A stretch of 48,825 bases of DNA, from positions 1 to 48,825 of the forward strand of contig JAWVZH010000005.1 in the NCBI GenBank assembly GCA_033722295.1. The letters are read 5' to 3'. The position numbers and the translations under genes were made by a program. This DNA is from JAWVZH01 sp033722295 (GTDB lineage Bacteria > Bacteroidota > Bacteroidia > Chitinophagales > Saprospiraceae). Of this stretch, positions 6,328 to 15,700 are shown one piece after another. The notes below the pieces were generated by a model. The model was not told the DNA's origin. It ran no database searches and saw only the letters and a list, made by a program, of their open reading frames with translations. Position 1 is the stretch's first letter. Every line of letters starts with the position of its first letter.

Positions 6328-8834
6328 TATAGATCCACACTTTTCAGACGCAAGGCATTTCCTATGACCGAAACGGAACTGAAACTCATGGCCAGCGCAG
6401 CGATCATAGGTGATAACAAGAGACCAAAGAATGGAAAGAGCACGCCCGCAGCAACCGGTACCCCGAGCGTATTATAGATCAGCGCAAAAAACAGGTTCTG
6501 TTTGATATTGGTCATAACCTTTCCACTCAAATTGAAAGCTTTTACTATCCCCTTTAGATCCCCCTTGAGTAAGGTGATACCTGCACTTTCAATAGCGACG
6601 TCTGTTCCCGTATCCATGGCAATGCCGACATCGGACTTTGCGAGGGCGGGTGCATCATTGATACCATCTCCTGCCATAGCAACCTTCTTTCCTTTGTTCT
6701 GAAGCCGCTCGATCTCTTTCATTTTATCCTCGGGGGAACAATTAGCTTTCATATTTTCAATTCCAACTTCCTCAGCAACCGCTTTTGCCGTGTTTTCATT
6801 ATCACCCGTAAGCATGATCACTTCAATATCCATTTTCCTCAGGGCTTTAACCGCATCTGCACTCGTTGACTTGATCGGATCAGAAAAAACGATATAGCCT
6901 GCCAATTTTCCGTCAATTGCCAACATCGGTACTGTCTTACCTTTACTTTCAGCTTCCTCTATCTTTTTTACAGATTGATCATCAAACTCAATCTCATTGT
7001 CCTTCATTAATTTTTCATTGCCTAATGCTATTTGTAGCGAATCCACTTCACCTATGACACCTTTTCCGGTGATGGCTTCAAAATTCTGAACATCCATTTT
7101 ATCAAGTGATTTGCTTTCAGCATATGAACTTGTTGCTTGCGCTAATGGATGCTCACTACTGCTATTAACAGAATAGATGAATTTAGCGATCTGTTCTTCG
7201 GAGTATTTATCTGTAAGCGATACTACTTCTTCAACCTTTGGAGCACCTTCGGTCACTGTTCCCGTTTTATCCACGATCAGAGTATCGACTTTATCGAGTC
7301 TTTCCAGTGCCTCGGCATTCTTGATCAAAACGCCATTCTTAGCTCCTTTGCCAACGCCAACCATAACGGACATAGGTGTCGCCAGACCTAATGCGCAGGG
7401 ACAAGCTATGATGAGCACAGCGATGGCGTTGACAAATGCATAGACCAACTGCGGTTCCGGTCCGAATATGGACCAAACTATAAAAGTTATCATCGAAATG
7501 AGAACTACTATTGGTACGAACCAGGATGACACTTTATCAGCAAATCCCTGGATAGGAGCCTTGCTGCGACTTGCCCGGTTCACCATTTTGATGATCTGCG
7601 ACAGTAGCGTGTCCTCACCGACCTTTTTAGCTTCCATGATGAAGGTCTTGTTTCCATTGATCGTGCCTGAACTCACTTCATCACCTTTCGATTTTTCTAC
7701 AGGAACAGGTTCGCCCGTGATCATGGATTCATCGACAGAAGTACTACCTTCCAGTATCACACCATCCACTGGGATCTTTTCTCCAGGTTTAACCCTGAGA
7801 TGATCTCCGATCTTTACCTTCTCTATGGAAATAACCTCTTCTTCACCATCTACGATCCGCGTGGTCTTGTTCGGTGCTAGCTTGAGTAATTCCTTGATGG
7901 CTGAATTTGTTCGCTGGTGTGCCCGGGCTTCCAAGACCTGACCAAGTAAAACCAGGGTCAGGATGACCGTGGCCGCTTCAAAATATACGTGTACCGTGCC
8001 GCTTTCCGTCTTGAACTGTTCAGGAAATATTGATGGGAAAACAAGAGCCAGCACACTGAATAGCCACGCGGCACCCGCACCTATCCCAATGAGTGTGAAC
8101 ATATTAGGGTTCCAACGCCTGAGCGATGCATAAGCGCGCTGAAAGAACATCCATGTCGCATAGAAAACAACAGGAATGGAGAGCGCTAACTGAAGCCAGT
8201 TCCAATAGATCTTGTCCATCCAATCGTCCAGTGGATTTCCAGGGATCATATCGGACATGGCGATGATAAAAATAGGCAGAGTAAAAGCAACAGCGATCTT
8301 GAATTTCTTCAATAGCCGCTTATATGTCGATTCTTCTTCATCATCTTCAACAGTGGTCTCTTTAGGCACCAACTCCATTCCGCATATCGGACAGGACCCT
8401 GGACCGTCCTGTTCTATTTCCGGATGCATGGGACAGGTATACGTTGTACCTGATGGTTGGGCCGTAGCCTCTTTGACGAGGTCCATCCCACAAACCGGAC
8501 AGTCTCCGGGCTGGTCATAGGTCTTGTCTCCTTCGCAATGCATAGGGCAGTAGTAGGTGGCCTCCCCGGCACCGGACTTTTTATGATCTTCCCCATTATC
8601 ATCACCTCCATTTTCAGCTTCAATTGGTTCTGACGATATCCTGTAATGGCTCTTCTCTCCAAGTGCTTTCTGCAATTCCTCCAACGGTACATGAGAGGTC
8701 ATTTTGATCGTCACCTTGTTCTCCTCGAGATCTACCTTTACATCCTCCACCTCATCCAGTTGTTCAAGATGATTTTCAACGTGCGACACGCAACCCTGAC
8801 AACTCATTCCCGATACATAATATTGGTGTTTCAT
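6327..8834 (-). CDS. copA: Copper-exporting P1B-type ATPase with HMA and two CPMH/CGM domains
   Basis: 835-aa inner-membrane copper ATPase. Order: HMA domain with GMSCQGC (Cys12, Cys15), two heavy-metal-binding domains (CPMHCEG...CPVCGM at about 94-120 and CPMHPEI...CPICGM at about 132-157), then the membrane core. Catalytic motifs are ITGEP near 372-376, CPC at 478-480, DKTGT with phospho-acceptor Asp522, HP at 562-563 and GDGINDAPAL at 722-731. The end (AMSFSSVSVIGNALRL) has the Met-Ser-Ser helix of copper exporters. It moves Cu(I) from cytoplasm to periplasm, where CusABC in the same unit can take it up. It overlaps the upstream YdjM-like gene by 4 nt (ATGA). CPx-ATPase is certain; Cu(I) specificity is strong. 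Confidence 0.96.
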   Translation of the reverse strand: MKHQYYVSGMSCQGCVSHVENHLEQLDEVEDVKVDLEENKVTIKMTSHVPLEELQKALGEKSHYRISSEPIEAENGGDDNGEDHKKSGAGEATYYCPMHCEGDKTYDQPGDCPVCGMDLVKEATAQPSGTTYTCPMHPEIEQDGPGSCPICGMELVPKETTVEDDEEESTYKRLLKKFKIAVAFTLPIFIIAMSDMIPGNPLDDWMDKIYWNWLQLALSIPVVFYATWMFFQRAYASLRRWNPNMFTLIGIGAGAAWLFSVLALVFPSIFPEQFKTESGTVHVYFEAATVILTLVLLGQVLEARAHQRTNSAIKELLKLAPNKTTRIVDGEEEVISIEKVKIGDHLRVKPGEKIPVDGVILEGSTSVDESMITGEPVPVEKSKGDEVSSGTINGNKTFIMEAKKVGEDTLLSQIIKMVNRASRSKAPIQGFADKVSSWFVPIVVLISMITFIVWSIFGPEPQLVYAFVNAIAVLIIACPCALGLATPMSVMVGVGKGAKNGVLIKNAEALERLDKVDTLIVDKTGTVTEGAPKVEEVVSLTDKYSEEQIAKFIYSVNSSSEHPLAQATSSYAESKSLDKMDVQNFEAITGKGVIGEVDSLQIALGNEKLMKDNEIEFDDQSVKKIEEAESKGKTVPMLAIDGKLAGYIVFSDPIKSTSADAVKALRKMDIEVIMLTGDNENTAKAVAEEVGIENMKANCSPEDKMKEIERLQNKGKKVAMAGDGINDAPALAKSDVGIAMDTGTDVAIESAGITLLKGDLKGIVKAFNLSGKVMTNIKQNLFFALIYNTLGVPVAAGVLFPFFGLLLSPMIAALAMSFSSVSVIGNALRLKSVDL

Positions 8835-9799
8835 TCTTCTTCTTTTTTGTGCATACCTATTGATAGGTCATAGCCCTCTTCTGAGGGCGTCAATTGAAAA
8901 TAAAATGCCGTCGGGGCCTTGTAGTCACCATATTCACGTATACCCTGCATATCACACTGCATGTTGTATAATCTTATCACACCATCTTTTTGGGCCACTG
9001 TAAAAAATTCCTTTGAAAACCAGATCAGACGCTCTCGAGTATGCGCATCTACTTTATCCAGAAGATGCGCATTGATAGGGAATGAATGAAATTCTATCTT
9101 GTTGTCATATACACTGTTATACTTTCCCAGATGAAGCGTATCACTATTCCTGGCAACGCCATACCAGATAATATTTCCCACTTTCACAGGCACCGTCAAT
9201 AGTTGATCATATTCTATGTTCTGCTCATTCAGTTGTTCGTAGATTCGCTCCTCTATGATCTCCTTATGTGCGAGGGTGAACACCAGATAAATCGAACTCA
9301 AGAGCAATCCTATATAATTAGGCCATTGCCACATATGACCTTTGTTCCTTAGCCACCAGCTCATGGCCAGTCCGATAAGCAGCGGAACAGTGTATACAGG
9401 GTCAACTACATTTATACTGTCCCAACTGACACGCCAGTCTGAGAACGGCAATAACAGTTGAGTGCCATAGGATGTCATGGAATCCAGAAGAACATGTGTA
9501 AAAAACAAAAGGAACCAGGTCATCCATATGGTAAACCCATTGACTGGCTTCAGCCACTTCCATCTTCTGCTGAGGAAGTATAGTAAAAGCGACAAAGCCA
9601 GACATACTACCAATGAATGACTGTATCCTCGGTGCCAGCTAAGCCTGTCCAACTGAGATAAAAATGGCGAAACAAGGACATCGAGATCGGGCAGGGTTCC
9701 CCCGATAGCACCAATGATCGATGCCTTGTATCCTATTTTCTTCCCAAGAACGGCCTCACCAACAGCGGCTCCTAATGTCGCTTGTGTAAGACTATCCAA
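8831..9799 (-). CDS. YdjM-like membrane-bound metal-dependent hydrolase
   Basis: 322-aa integral membrane protein of the YdjM/DUF457 family. The N-terminus shows the signature DSLTQATLGAAVGEAVLGKK, then LPDLDVL and WHRGYSHS (about 54-61), the conserved Asp/His residues thought to bind metal. Hydrophobic helices follow to about residue 180, then a soluble C-terminal part ending in a Lys/Glu-rich tail. It overlaps copA by 4 nt and starts 11 bp after the His-rich lipoprotein gene, so it belongs to the copper operon. The family's enzymatic substrate is not established (some members are linked to membrane lipid hydrolysis or stress); a specific copper role is inference. Confidence 0.82.
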   Translation of the reverse strand: MDSLTQATLGAAVGEAVLGKKIGYKASIIGAIGGTLPDLDVLVSPFLSQLDRLSWHRGYSHSLVVCLALSLLLYFLSRRWKWLKPVNGFTIWMTWFLLFFTHVLLDSMTSYGTQLLLPFSDWRVSWDSINVVDPVYTVPLLIGLAMSWWLRNKGHMWQWPNYIGLLLSSIYLVFTLAHKEIIEERIYEQLNEQNIEYDQLLTVPVKVGNIIWYGVARNSDTLHLGKYNSVYDNKIEFHSFPINAHLLDKVDAHTRERLIWFSKEFFTVAQKDGVIRLYNMQCDMQGIREYGDYKAPTAFYFQLTPSEEGYDLSIGMHKKEEE

Positions 9800-9810
9800 T
9801 GTTCAAAGTT

Positions 9811-10083
9811 TTAATGCTGATGGCCGTGATCATCTCCGTCATGATGGTGGTGATGACCATCCTCCATATGCTCCTCATTCCTGACATAATCCATACCACA
9901 AACCGGACAGGTGCCGGGTTCTTCGCTGCCACTTCCTTCACAATGCATGGGACATACATAAGTGGAAGTATACTCCTTACCCTTGCCTTCTGTGCTCTGA
10001 TTGCCACCGCATGAAACGGAAACAAAAAGCAGAGCTAACATGGCAAGCACGGAAACTGAATAATTTAATTTCAAGAGATTCAT
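9811..10083 (-). CDS. Small CPMH/CGM heavy-metal-binding lipoprotein with His-rich tail
   Basis: 90 aa. Lipoprotein signal with lipobox SVSC (lipid Cys25), one heavy-metal-binding domain CPMHCEG...CPVCGM (about 42-67) and a tail with nine His after residue 70, including HHHHH at 77-81. The domain is nearly the same as the first one in CopA, down to the CPMHCEG start. It is probably a periplasm-facing copper-binding lipoprotein that passes or buffers metal between CopA and the CusABC pump (inference). Spacing of 19 bp from the gene upstream and 11 bp to the YdjM-like gene supports one operon. Confidence 0.85.
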   Translation of the reverse strand: MNLLKLNYSVSVLAMLALLFVSVSCGGNQSTEGKGKEYTSTYVCPMHCEGSGSEEPGTCPVCGMDYVRNEEHMEDGHHHHHDGDDHGHQH

Positions 10084-10102
10084 ATCAAATTTAGATTACT
10101 GG

Positions 10103-10990
10103 TTAAAATGAAATAATTTTTCTCGTGGTCAGACCATCTGTAACGAAATACACTGAATGGTCCGCTATATTTTCGACTATTATTGAATCATTAGATCCCA
10201 AGGTCAACTTTGTCATTCTTCCTTCTATATCCGAGATCCAAATGTTCTTCTCGTGAGAAGTCAGGTTGTGGATCTCTATTACATGATCATTCGGAGTTAT
10301 CCTGCAATCGAATTCCGGATCTGAGTCTGATCGTTCCTCAACTGAAGTTGTCTCTCCGAGAAAAACCAGGTTATCAAAAAACACATGATTGCATTCCAGA
10401 CATCCATCCATAGTACAGTGACCCTCTCTATAGGTATACATTGTCATTTGCATTGAATCAGGAATAACGTTCGGGGTATTGTACTCAACTGACTGTGAAA
10501 AATTCACATACTCATCCTCTGTCTCCGGCAAAACTATATTGATCTGACCGATCGTATCTCGCCCATGGCTATTGGAATATTTGGTAAAATAAACATTGAT
10601 ATAAGCCCGCGAAGAATCACAATTACCCAATAGTAATGATTTGTAATCCCCACTGAGCTGAACAGGCCTGTAATCGATTGGCATTCCAGAATTTTCTCTA
10701 CTCTCACCCAAATGGATTCTTGTAATGAAATAAGTGTAGAATCCAGAAAGCACCATGGCGTATTTTCCAGAGGTATTGTCAGTTGTTCTTGAAAGTCCTC
10801 GCCACTCCGTTTCGTTGGTATGATACCAACCTTCAGGAAACCTGGGCTCCCAGTTTTCGATTACCGTGTCAATAATACCGCCGGTGACTATAGAATCGTT
10901 CCAGTTCTCGAAGTCCATGTGGATCTGAGCGGTGATCACACAGGTAGTTAGCATCAAAATAAAGGTTAGGGCTGTTCTGCTCTCTTTCAC
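10103..10990 (-). CDS. Exported protein of unknown function with T9SS-like C-terminus
   Basis: 295 aa. The signal ends near TCVITAQ. The body opens MDFENWND and contains PEGWYHTNETEWRG, a pattern seen in surface beta-sandwich (PCMD/carbohydrate-binding-like) proteins of Bacteroidota. A Cys pair, CTMDGCLEC (near 195-203), sits before HVFFDNLVF. The last 65 residues look like a T9SS sorting domain, ending KIISF. It lies inside the efflux operon, 4 bp after cusB and 19 bp before the His-rich lipoprotein. No catalytic motif recognised; the PCMD-like reading is tentative. Position suggests a surface or extracellular part in metal handling. Confidence 0.7.
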   Translation of the reverse strand: MKESRTALTFILMLTTCVITAQIHMDFENWNDSIVTGGIIDTVIENWEPRFPEGWYHTNETEWRGLSRTTDNTSGKYAMVLSGFYTYFITRIHLGESRENSGMPIDYRPVQLSGDYKSLLLGNCDSSRAYINVYFTKYSNSHGRDTIGQINIVLPETEDEYVNFSQSVEYNTPNVIPDSMQMTMYTYREGHCTMDGCLECNHVFFDNLVFLGETTSVEERSDSDPEFDCRITPNDHVIEIHNLTSHEKNIWISDIEGRMTKLTLGSNDSIIVENIADHSVYFVTDGLTTRKIISF

Positions 10991-10994
10991 AATA

Positions 10995-12752
10995 TCAATT
11001 TTTATTTATGAACGTGTCTTTGGTTACTCCGCATTTAAGCATTTTGTTCCCGAAATAAGGATTTCGCACATAACTTTCCCGACTCAACCAATCCGCACCT
11101 GTATTGTCATTGACCATAGGACAATGTTGCAGGTACAGGCTATCACCTTCTATACCGAATGACCACACTGCTTTTATTAAAGTCTCCGATAGCAACTCAA
11201 AACCTTCTCTTTTTTGAGCTATATCCCCTGCCACTTTCAAATCAGATGAAACCGAGGTTAGCTGATCGTAGATCTCATTCCAATACAGAAGCGTATCTCC
11301 TCTCACAGAAGGGCGATCCATACTTTCCACGGAATTCTCGATATTGATGATGGCTGCCTTCGCCTTACTATTATCTGATTCTACTAATGCGTCTTTCAAG
11401 TTCAGGTATTCATTAACAATACTACTTAACCGGATCTTGAATTCGCTACTTATGGACTCTGTATAATCCGGAATAGCCATGGCCTCTCCTGATGATCTCA
11501 CCTCTACCATTTTATTGATCATGCTTGCCTGATTGTTGAGTTGTGCGGCAGCATCAATACTGAAGCTGCCGTGAGTTACAACTTCCTCTCCTGCTTTCAA
11601 TCCATCGATCACATGGTATCCATCTCCAATGGCATCTCCGATCCTGACCTCCCTGTACTCAAAAGTAGGAACTTCAACTCCAGCGATCTTTATATATACC
11701 ACAGACCGCTTACCTGTCCAAAGAACAGCTGATTTTGGCACAATGACACCTGCCTCTTCAGATGGTTGGGACCGTATAATGCCTTTTATCAGCATCTGGG
11801 GTTTTAATTGTCCGTTGTAATTATTGACCTCTGCTCTCAATGACGCAGTCCGGGTCACAGGGTCTATTACCGGATCGATAAAGGTGATCCTGGCACTGAA
11901 ATCTTTATCGGGTATCGCGGGCACTTCGATTTCCACGAGGTCTCCTACGGCTACCTGGGCAAGATCGCTTTCATAAGCATCGAGCATGGCCCATACCACA
12001 TTCAAATTATTCAATTCAAACAGCGGATAACCCACTTTAACATAATCACCTACAGCCACACGACGATCGATAACAACGCCTGACCGGTCAGCATAAATAA
12101 TGAAATTCTCACGGACCTCTCCTGACCTCTCGATCTCATTAATAATTCCAGTATCTATTTTCCATGACCTCAATTTGGCTTTTGATGCCTCAATGAGATC
12201 AGGATTAATTTCTTTTAATTTCAGAGCCTCCAGCAATTCACTTTGAGCGGTGATCAATTCAGGAGAATAAACCTCAGCCAGTCTTTGCCCTTTTTTGACA
12301 CGCTCTCCTTTAAAGGTGACATAGAGCTTTTCAATACGACCCGGCACATGAGCGACCTGAACAGAAGTGTTCTTCTCATTCATTTCGATCTTGCCGGATA
12401 GTCGGATGTCATCTTCTTCCTGACCCTTACCAGTTTTGATCACGGTGGTCTGAATATTGGCCAACTTAACAGCGGTCGGGGTCATCGTCAATGTCAGATC
12501 TCCTGATTTCTGTGAAGAACTTACGGGGATGAGATCCATGCCGCAAATAGGACACTTGCCAGGCTCTTCCTGGCGGATCTGAGGATGCATGGAACAAGTC
12601 CATGTAGTTCCCATTTCATCCGATGCCGCGTCATGCTGATGGGTTGATTCCTCTATAGACGTCGTCTTATTCTTTGTAAAAAGTGACGCGATCAACCAAC
12701 CAGCTCCCAGTCCGATCAAAAGGAATATTATATTCTTTACGTTCAGTTTCAT
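10995..12752 (-). CDS. cusB: CusB-type periplasmic adaptor with CPMH/CGM and DUF3347-like domains
   Basis: 585-aa membrane fusion protein of the copper/silver RND efflux pump. Order: N-terminal anchor (8-24), His-containing linker, heavy-metal-binding domain CSMHPQI...CPICGMDLIP (about 50-76), HlyD-like barrel and hairpin (about 100-400; VPGRIEKLYVTFKGERVKKGQ, DRSGVVIDRRVAVGDYV), and a C-terminal DUF3347-like domain (about 430-580) ending HCPMVNDNTGADWLS and NPYFGNKMLKCG, a motif typical of Bacteroidota CusB proteins. It links the inner-membrane pump to the outer-membrane channel. It starts 10 bp after the CusA-CusC fusion gene. Confidence 0.93.
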   Translation of the reverse strand: MKLNVKNIIFLLIGLGAGWLIASLFTKNKTTSIEESTHQHDAASDEMGTTWTCSMHPQIRQEEPGKCPICGMDLIPVSSSQKSGDLTLTMTPTAVKLANIQTTVIKTGKGQEEDDIRLSGKIEMNEKNTSVQVAHVPGRIEKLYVTFKGERVKKGQRLAEVYSPELITAQSELLEALKLKEINPDLIEASKAKLRSWKIDTGIINEIERSGEVRENFIIYADRSGVVIDRRVAVGDYVKVGYPLFELNNLNVVWAMLDAYESDLAQVAVGDLVEIEVPAIPDKDFSARITFIDPVIDPVTRTASLRAEVNNYNGQLKPQMLIKGIIRSQPSEEAGVIVPKSAVLWTGKRSVVYIKIAGVEVPTFEYREVRIGDAIGDGYHVIDGLKAGEEVVTHGSFSIDAAAQLNNQASMINKMVEVRSSGEAMAIPDYTESISSEFKIRLSSIVNEYLNLKDALVESDNSKAKAAIINIENSVESMDRPSVRGDTLLYWNEIYDQLTSVSSDLKVAGDIAQKREGFELLSETLIKAVWSFGIEGDSLYLQHCPMVNDNTGADWLSRESYVRNPYFGNKMLKCGVTKDTFINKN

Positions 12753-12762
12753 TTTTTCTGAA

Positions 12763-15700
12763 TTAAATGGCCAACAAATTTTCGATCCTGCTCAATGCCA
12801 CATTGCTTCTTACCTCTGTCTTCAGCATATTCAATTCGTATTCGAACAATTGCCTTTCAAGTTGTAACAAGTCATCGAAGCCCTCTCCTGAACCCCTGTA
12901 CCTGGCCTCAAGAACGTCCATCGCTGCCCGGGTCAGTCGGATCTGGCCCTGATAGTATTGATGGTCCATCCTTGCCACTTCAAGGGCTGATCTTGCCGAG
13001 ATTAACCGGGACTGCATTTCACGCGACTTATTTTCCATTTTAGCGTCTATAGCGTCAAGGGTCAACTCATGCTGGAGTTGCTCGGATCTGTACTTTTTTC
13101 GATACAGCGGTAGTCTGACCGATGCCTTTAACTGGACAACGTCCCGGCCATTTTCAGGAGCGGTCAACTCAGATCTCTCTCCGATGGCGATGTAATCCAC
13201 ACCCAATCCGAAAGAAGGTTTACTTTTCAAACCGGTGAGATTCAATTTTTTACGGGCAACCTCCCTGCTCTTGTCCAGTGCTGTTATGGCGGGATGTGCG
13301 GAAATGTGTTGGGCAACATTATCATCAATCTCCGGAGGCAATTGTCGCAATTCCAGGCTTTCGACAATTTCAATAGAGGCATTCATCGGGCGATCGATCA
13401 AATAATTGATCATAGAGAGTGGAGACGATCGATTTGTCTGCAAAACCTTTATTTTCTGCCTGACCTCCTCTATCTCGATCTGAAGCCGCAGCACATCGGC
13501 AGCGGTCGCCTCACCACTGCTCACCTTCGACAAAGCCACATTTTCCAGTCCCTCCAGGACTTCTATGTTCTTCTCAAGAATCTCCTGACTTCTTTCCAAT
13601 TCATAGAGAGCGTAGTATGCCAATTTGACTTCAAGGTGTATGTCTATTTCAGACAATTTCCTTTTTTCACCTATGACCGCCGCTCCGGCATACTCGAGTT
13701 CTTTACGGGCTTCAAGCGTGCCGAACCATGGGAACATCTGGGATAAGCTCAATCTCAAAAGCTGAGGCCCGAGACGTGTTTCCACTGGTAACGGAAATCC
13801 CCCGATCCCAAATTCGGGATCATCGAGCTGACTTACAATATCCACCCGCTGCTCGGCCGACTGCTGTTCATTTTCAAGGGACTTGAGTGTCAGGTTATTG
13901 TTACTCGCCATCTCTAGCAAGTCGTCTAGAGATTGAGATCGTGCCTGGGGTACTGAAAAAAGTATCAGACCGATGATCAGGCCGAGCATTTTAATAGATT
14001 TCGAATTCAATTTCATGCCATTGTCTAATTTAAATTTGGATTCCTGCCAAAGTGAATACAGAACAGGAACCGTAAACATGGTAATGATCTGAAGGGTCAT
14101 GCCGCCAAATGTCGGAATAGCCATGGGTATCATAATATCGGCACCCCGGCCGGTAGACGTAAGGATCGGGAGAAGTGCCAGAAGTGTTGTTGCTGTTGTC
14201 ATCATGGCCGGTCTTACTCTTCGAAGCCCACCATCGATCACCGCCTCTCTGATCTGCTCAAGATTTTCAGGTTTGGAACTTTTAAAGCTGTCCCTTAAAA
14301 AAGTGGCTACCAGAACTCCATCATCGGTAGCTATTCCAAACAGCGCCAGAAAACCTACCCAAACTGCAACGCTCAGATTTATCGACTGTATCTGGAAAAG
14401 ATCCCTCATATTGGTTCCGAAGAAAGAAAAGTCCATGAACCACGGTGTATTATAAAGCCCGAGCATGATAAAACCTCCCGAGAAAGCGATGGCTACTCCC
14501 GAAAATACCATAAGGGATATTAAGACAGATTTGAACTGCAGGTAGAGGATCAGAAAAATTATAGCCAGGGCAATTGGCAGTACTATGCTGAGCCGTTTGC
14601 TGGCCCTCACCTGCTGTTCATAATTACCCGCGAAATCATAACTGATACCTGCAGGGATGACAAGCTCTCCATTGCTGACCAGTTCCTGGAGGTAATCCCT
14701 GGTATTTTCCACGACCTCTACTTCTGCAAAGCCATCTTCTTTATCAAACAGAACGTACCCGATAAGAAACCCGTCCTCGCTTTTGATCGACTGTGCCCCC
14801 TGCTCATATTTAATCTCTACCAACTTTTCAAGTGGGATCTGCTCACCTTCTACCGTTGGAACATAAATCTCTTTCAGGGTTTCCGGGTCGCTCCTCAGCT
14901 CCCTGGGGTACCGTACGCGTATGCTGTATCTCTCCCTGCCCTCGACTGTAGACGTCATAGGCATCCCTCCAATAGCAGTCTGGATATAGGTTTGCACTTC
15001 CTCGATAGTCAGACCATAGCGACCGATAGCTTCGCGATCAATGTCCAGTAGGAGATAAGGTTTACCCACTATACGATCCGCAAAGACCGCTGATGCCTTA
15101 ACGCCATCCACCGAAGTAAGGTGTTTTTCCAGCTTGAGACCAAAATTTTCAATAGTTTCCAGATCAGGCCCTTTCACTTTAATTCCCATAGGCGCCCTCA
15201 TTCCGGTCTGTAACATGACCAGCCGTGTTTCTATGGGCTGAAGTTTCGGAGCGCTCGTCACTCCAGGTAATTCTGTCACCTGTACTATTTCATTCCAAAT
15301 ATCATCAGGGCTATTTATATGGTCCCTCCATTGACGGTAATAACGACCGTCAGGATCGGGAATAAGCTCTCCTTCCTCATCTTTTATATATTGACCGTCC
15401 TCGTACCGGAATCTGATACGGTGTCCCTTCTCATCGGTTTTATATTCCGACTTGTACAAAATGATATTCTCATACATTGACATTGGAGCCGGATCAAGAG
15501 CACTGTTGACCCTACCTGCTTTGCCAACAACTGTCTTCACTTCAGGTATACTTGTGACAGCCATATCGAGAAGGCGCAGGTTCTTGATATTTTCCTGCAT
15601 ACCGGAGTGTGGCATCGACGTAGGCATCAGTAGGAAAGATCCTTCATCAAGTGATGGCATGAACTCCTCACCGGTATTTTGAAATACCCTGAACCCTATC

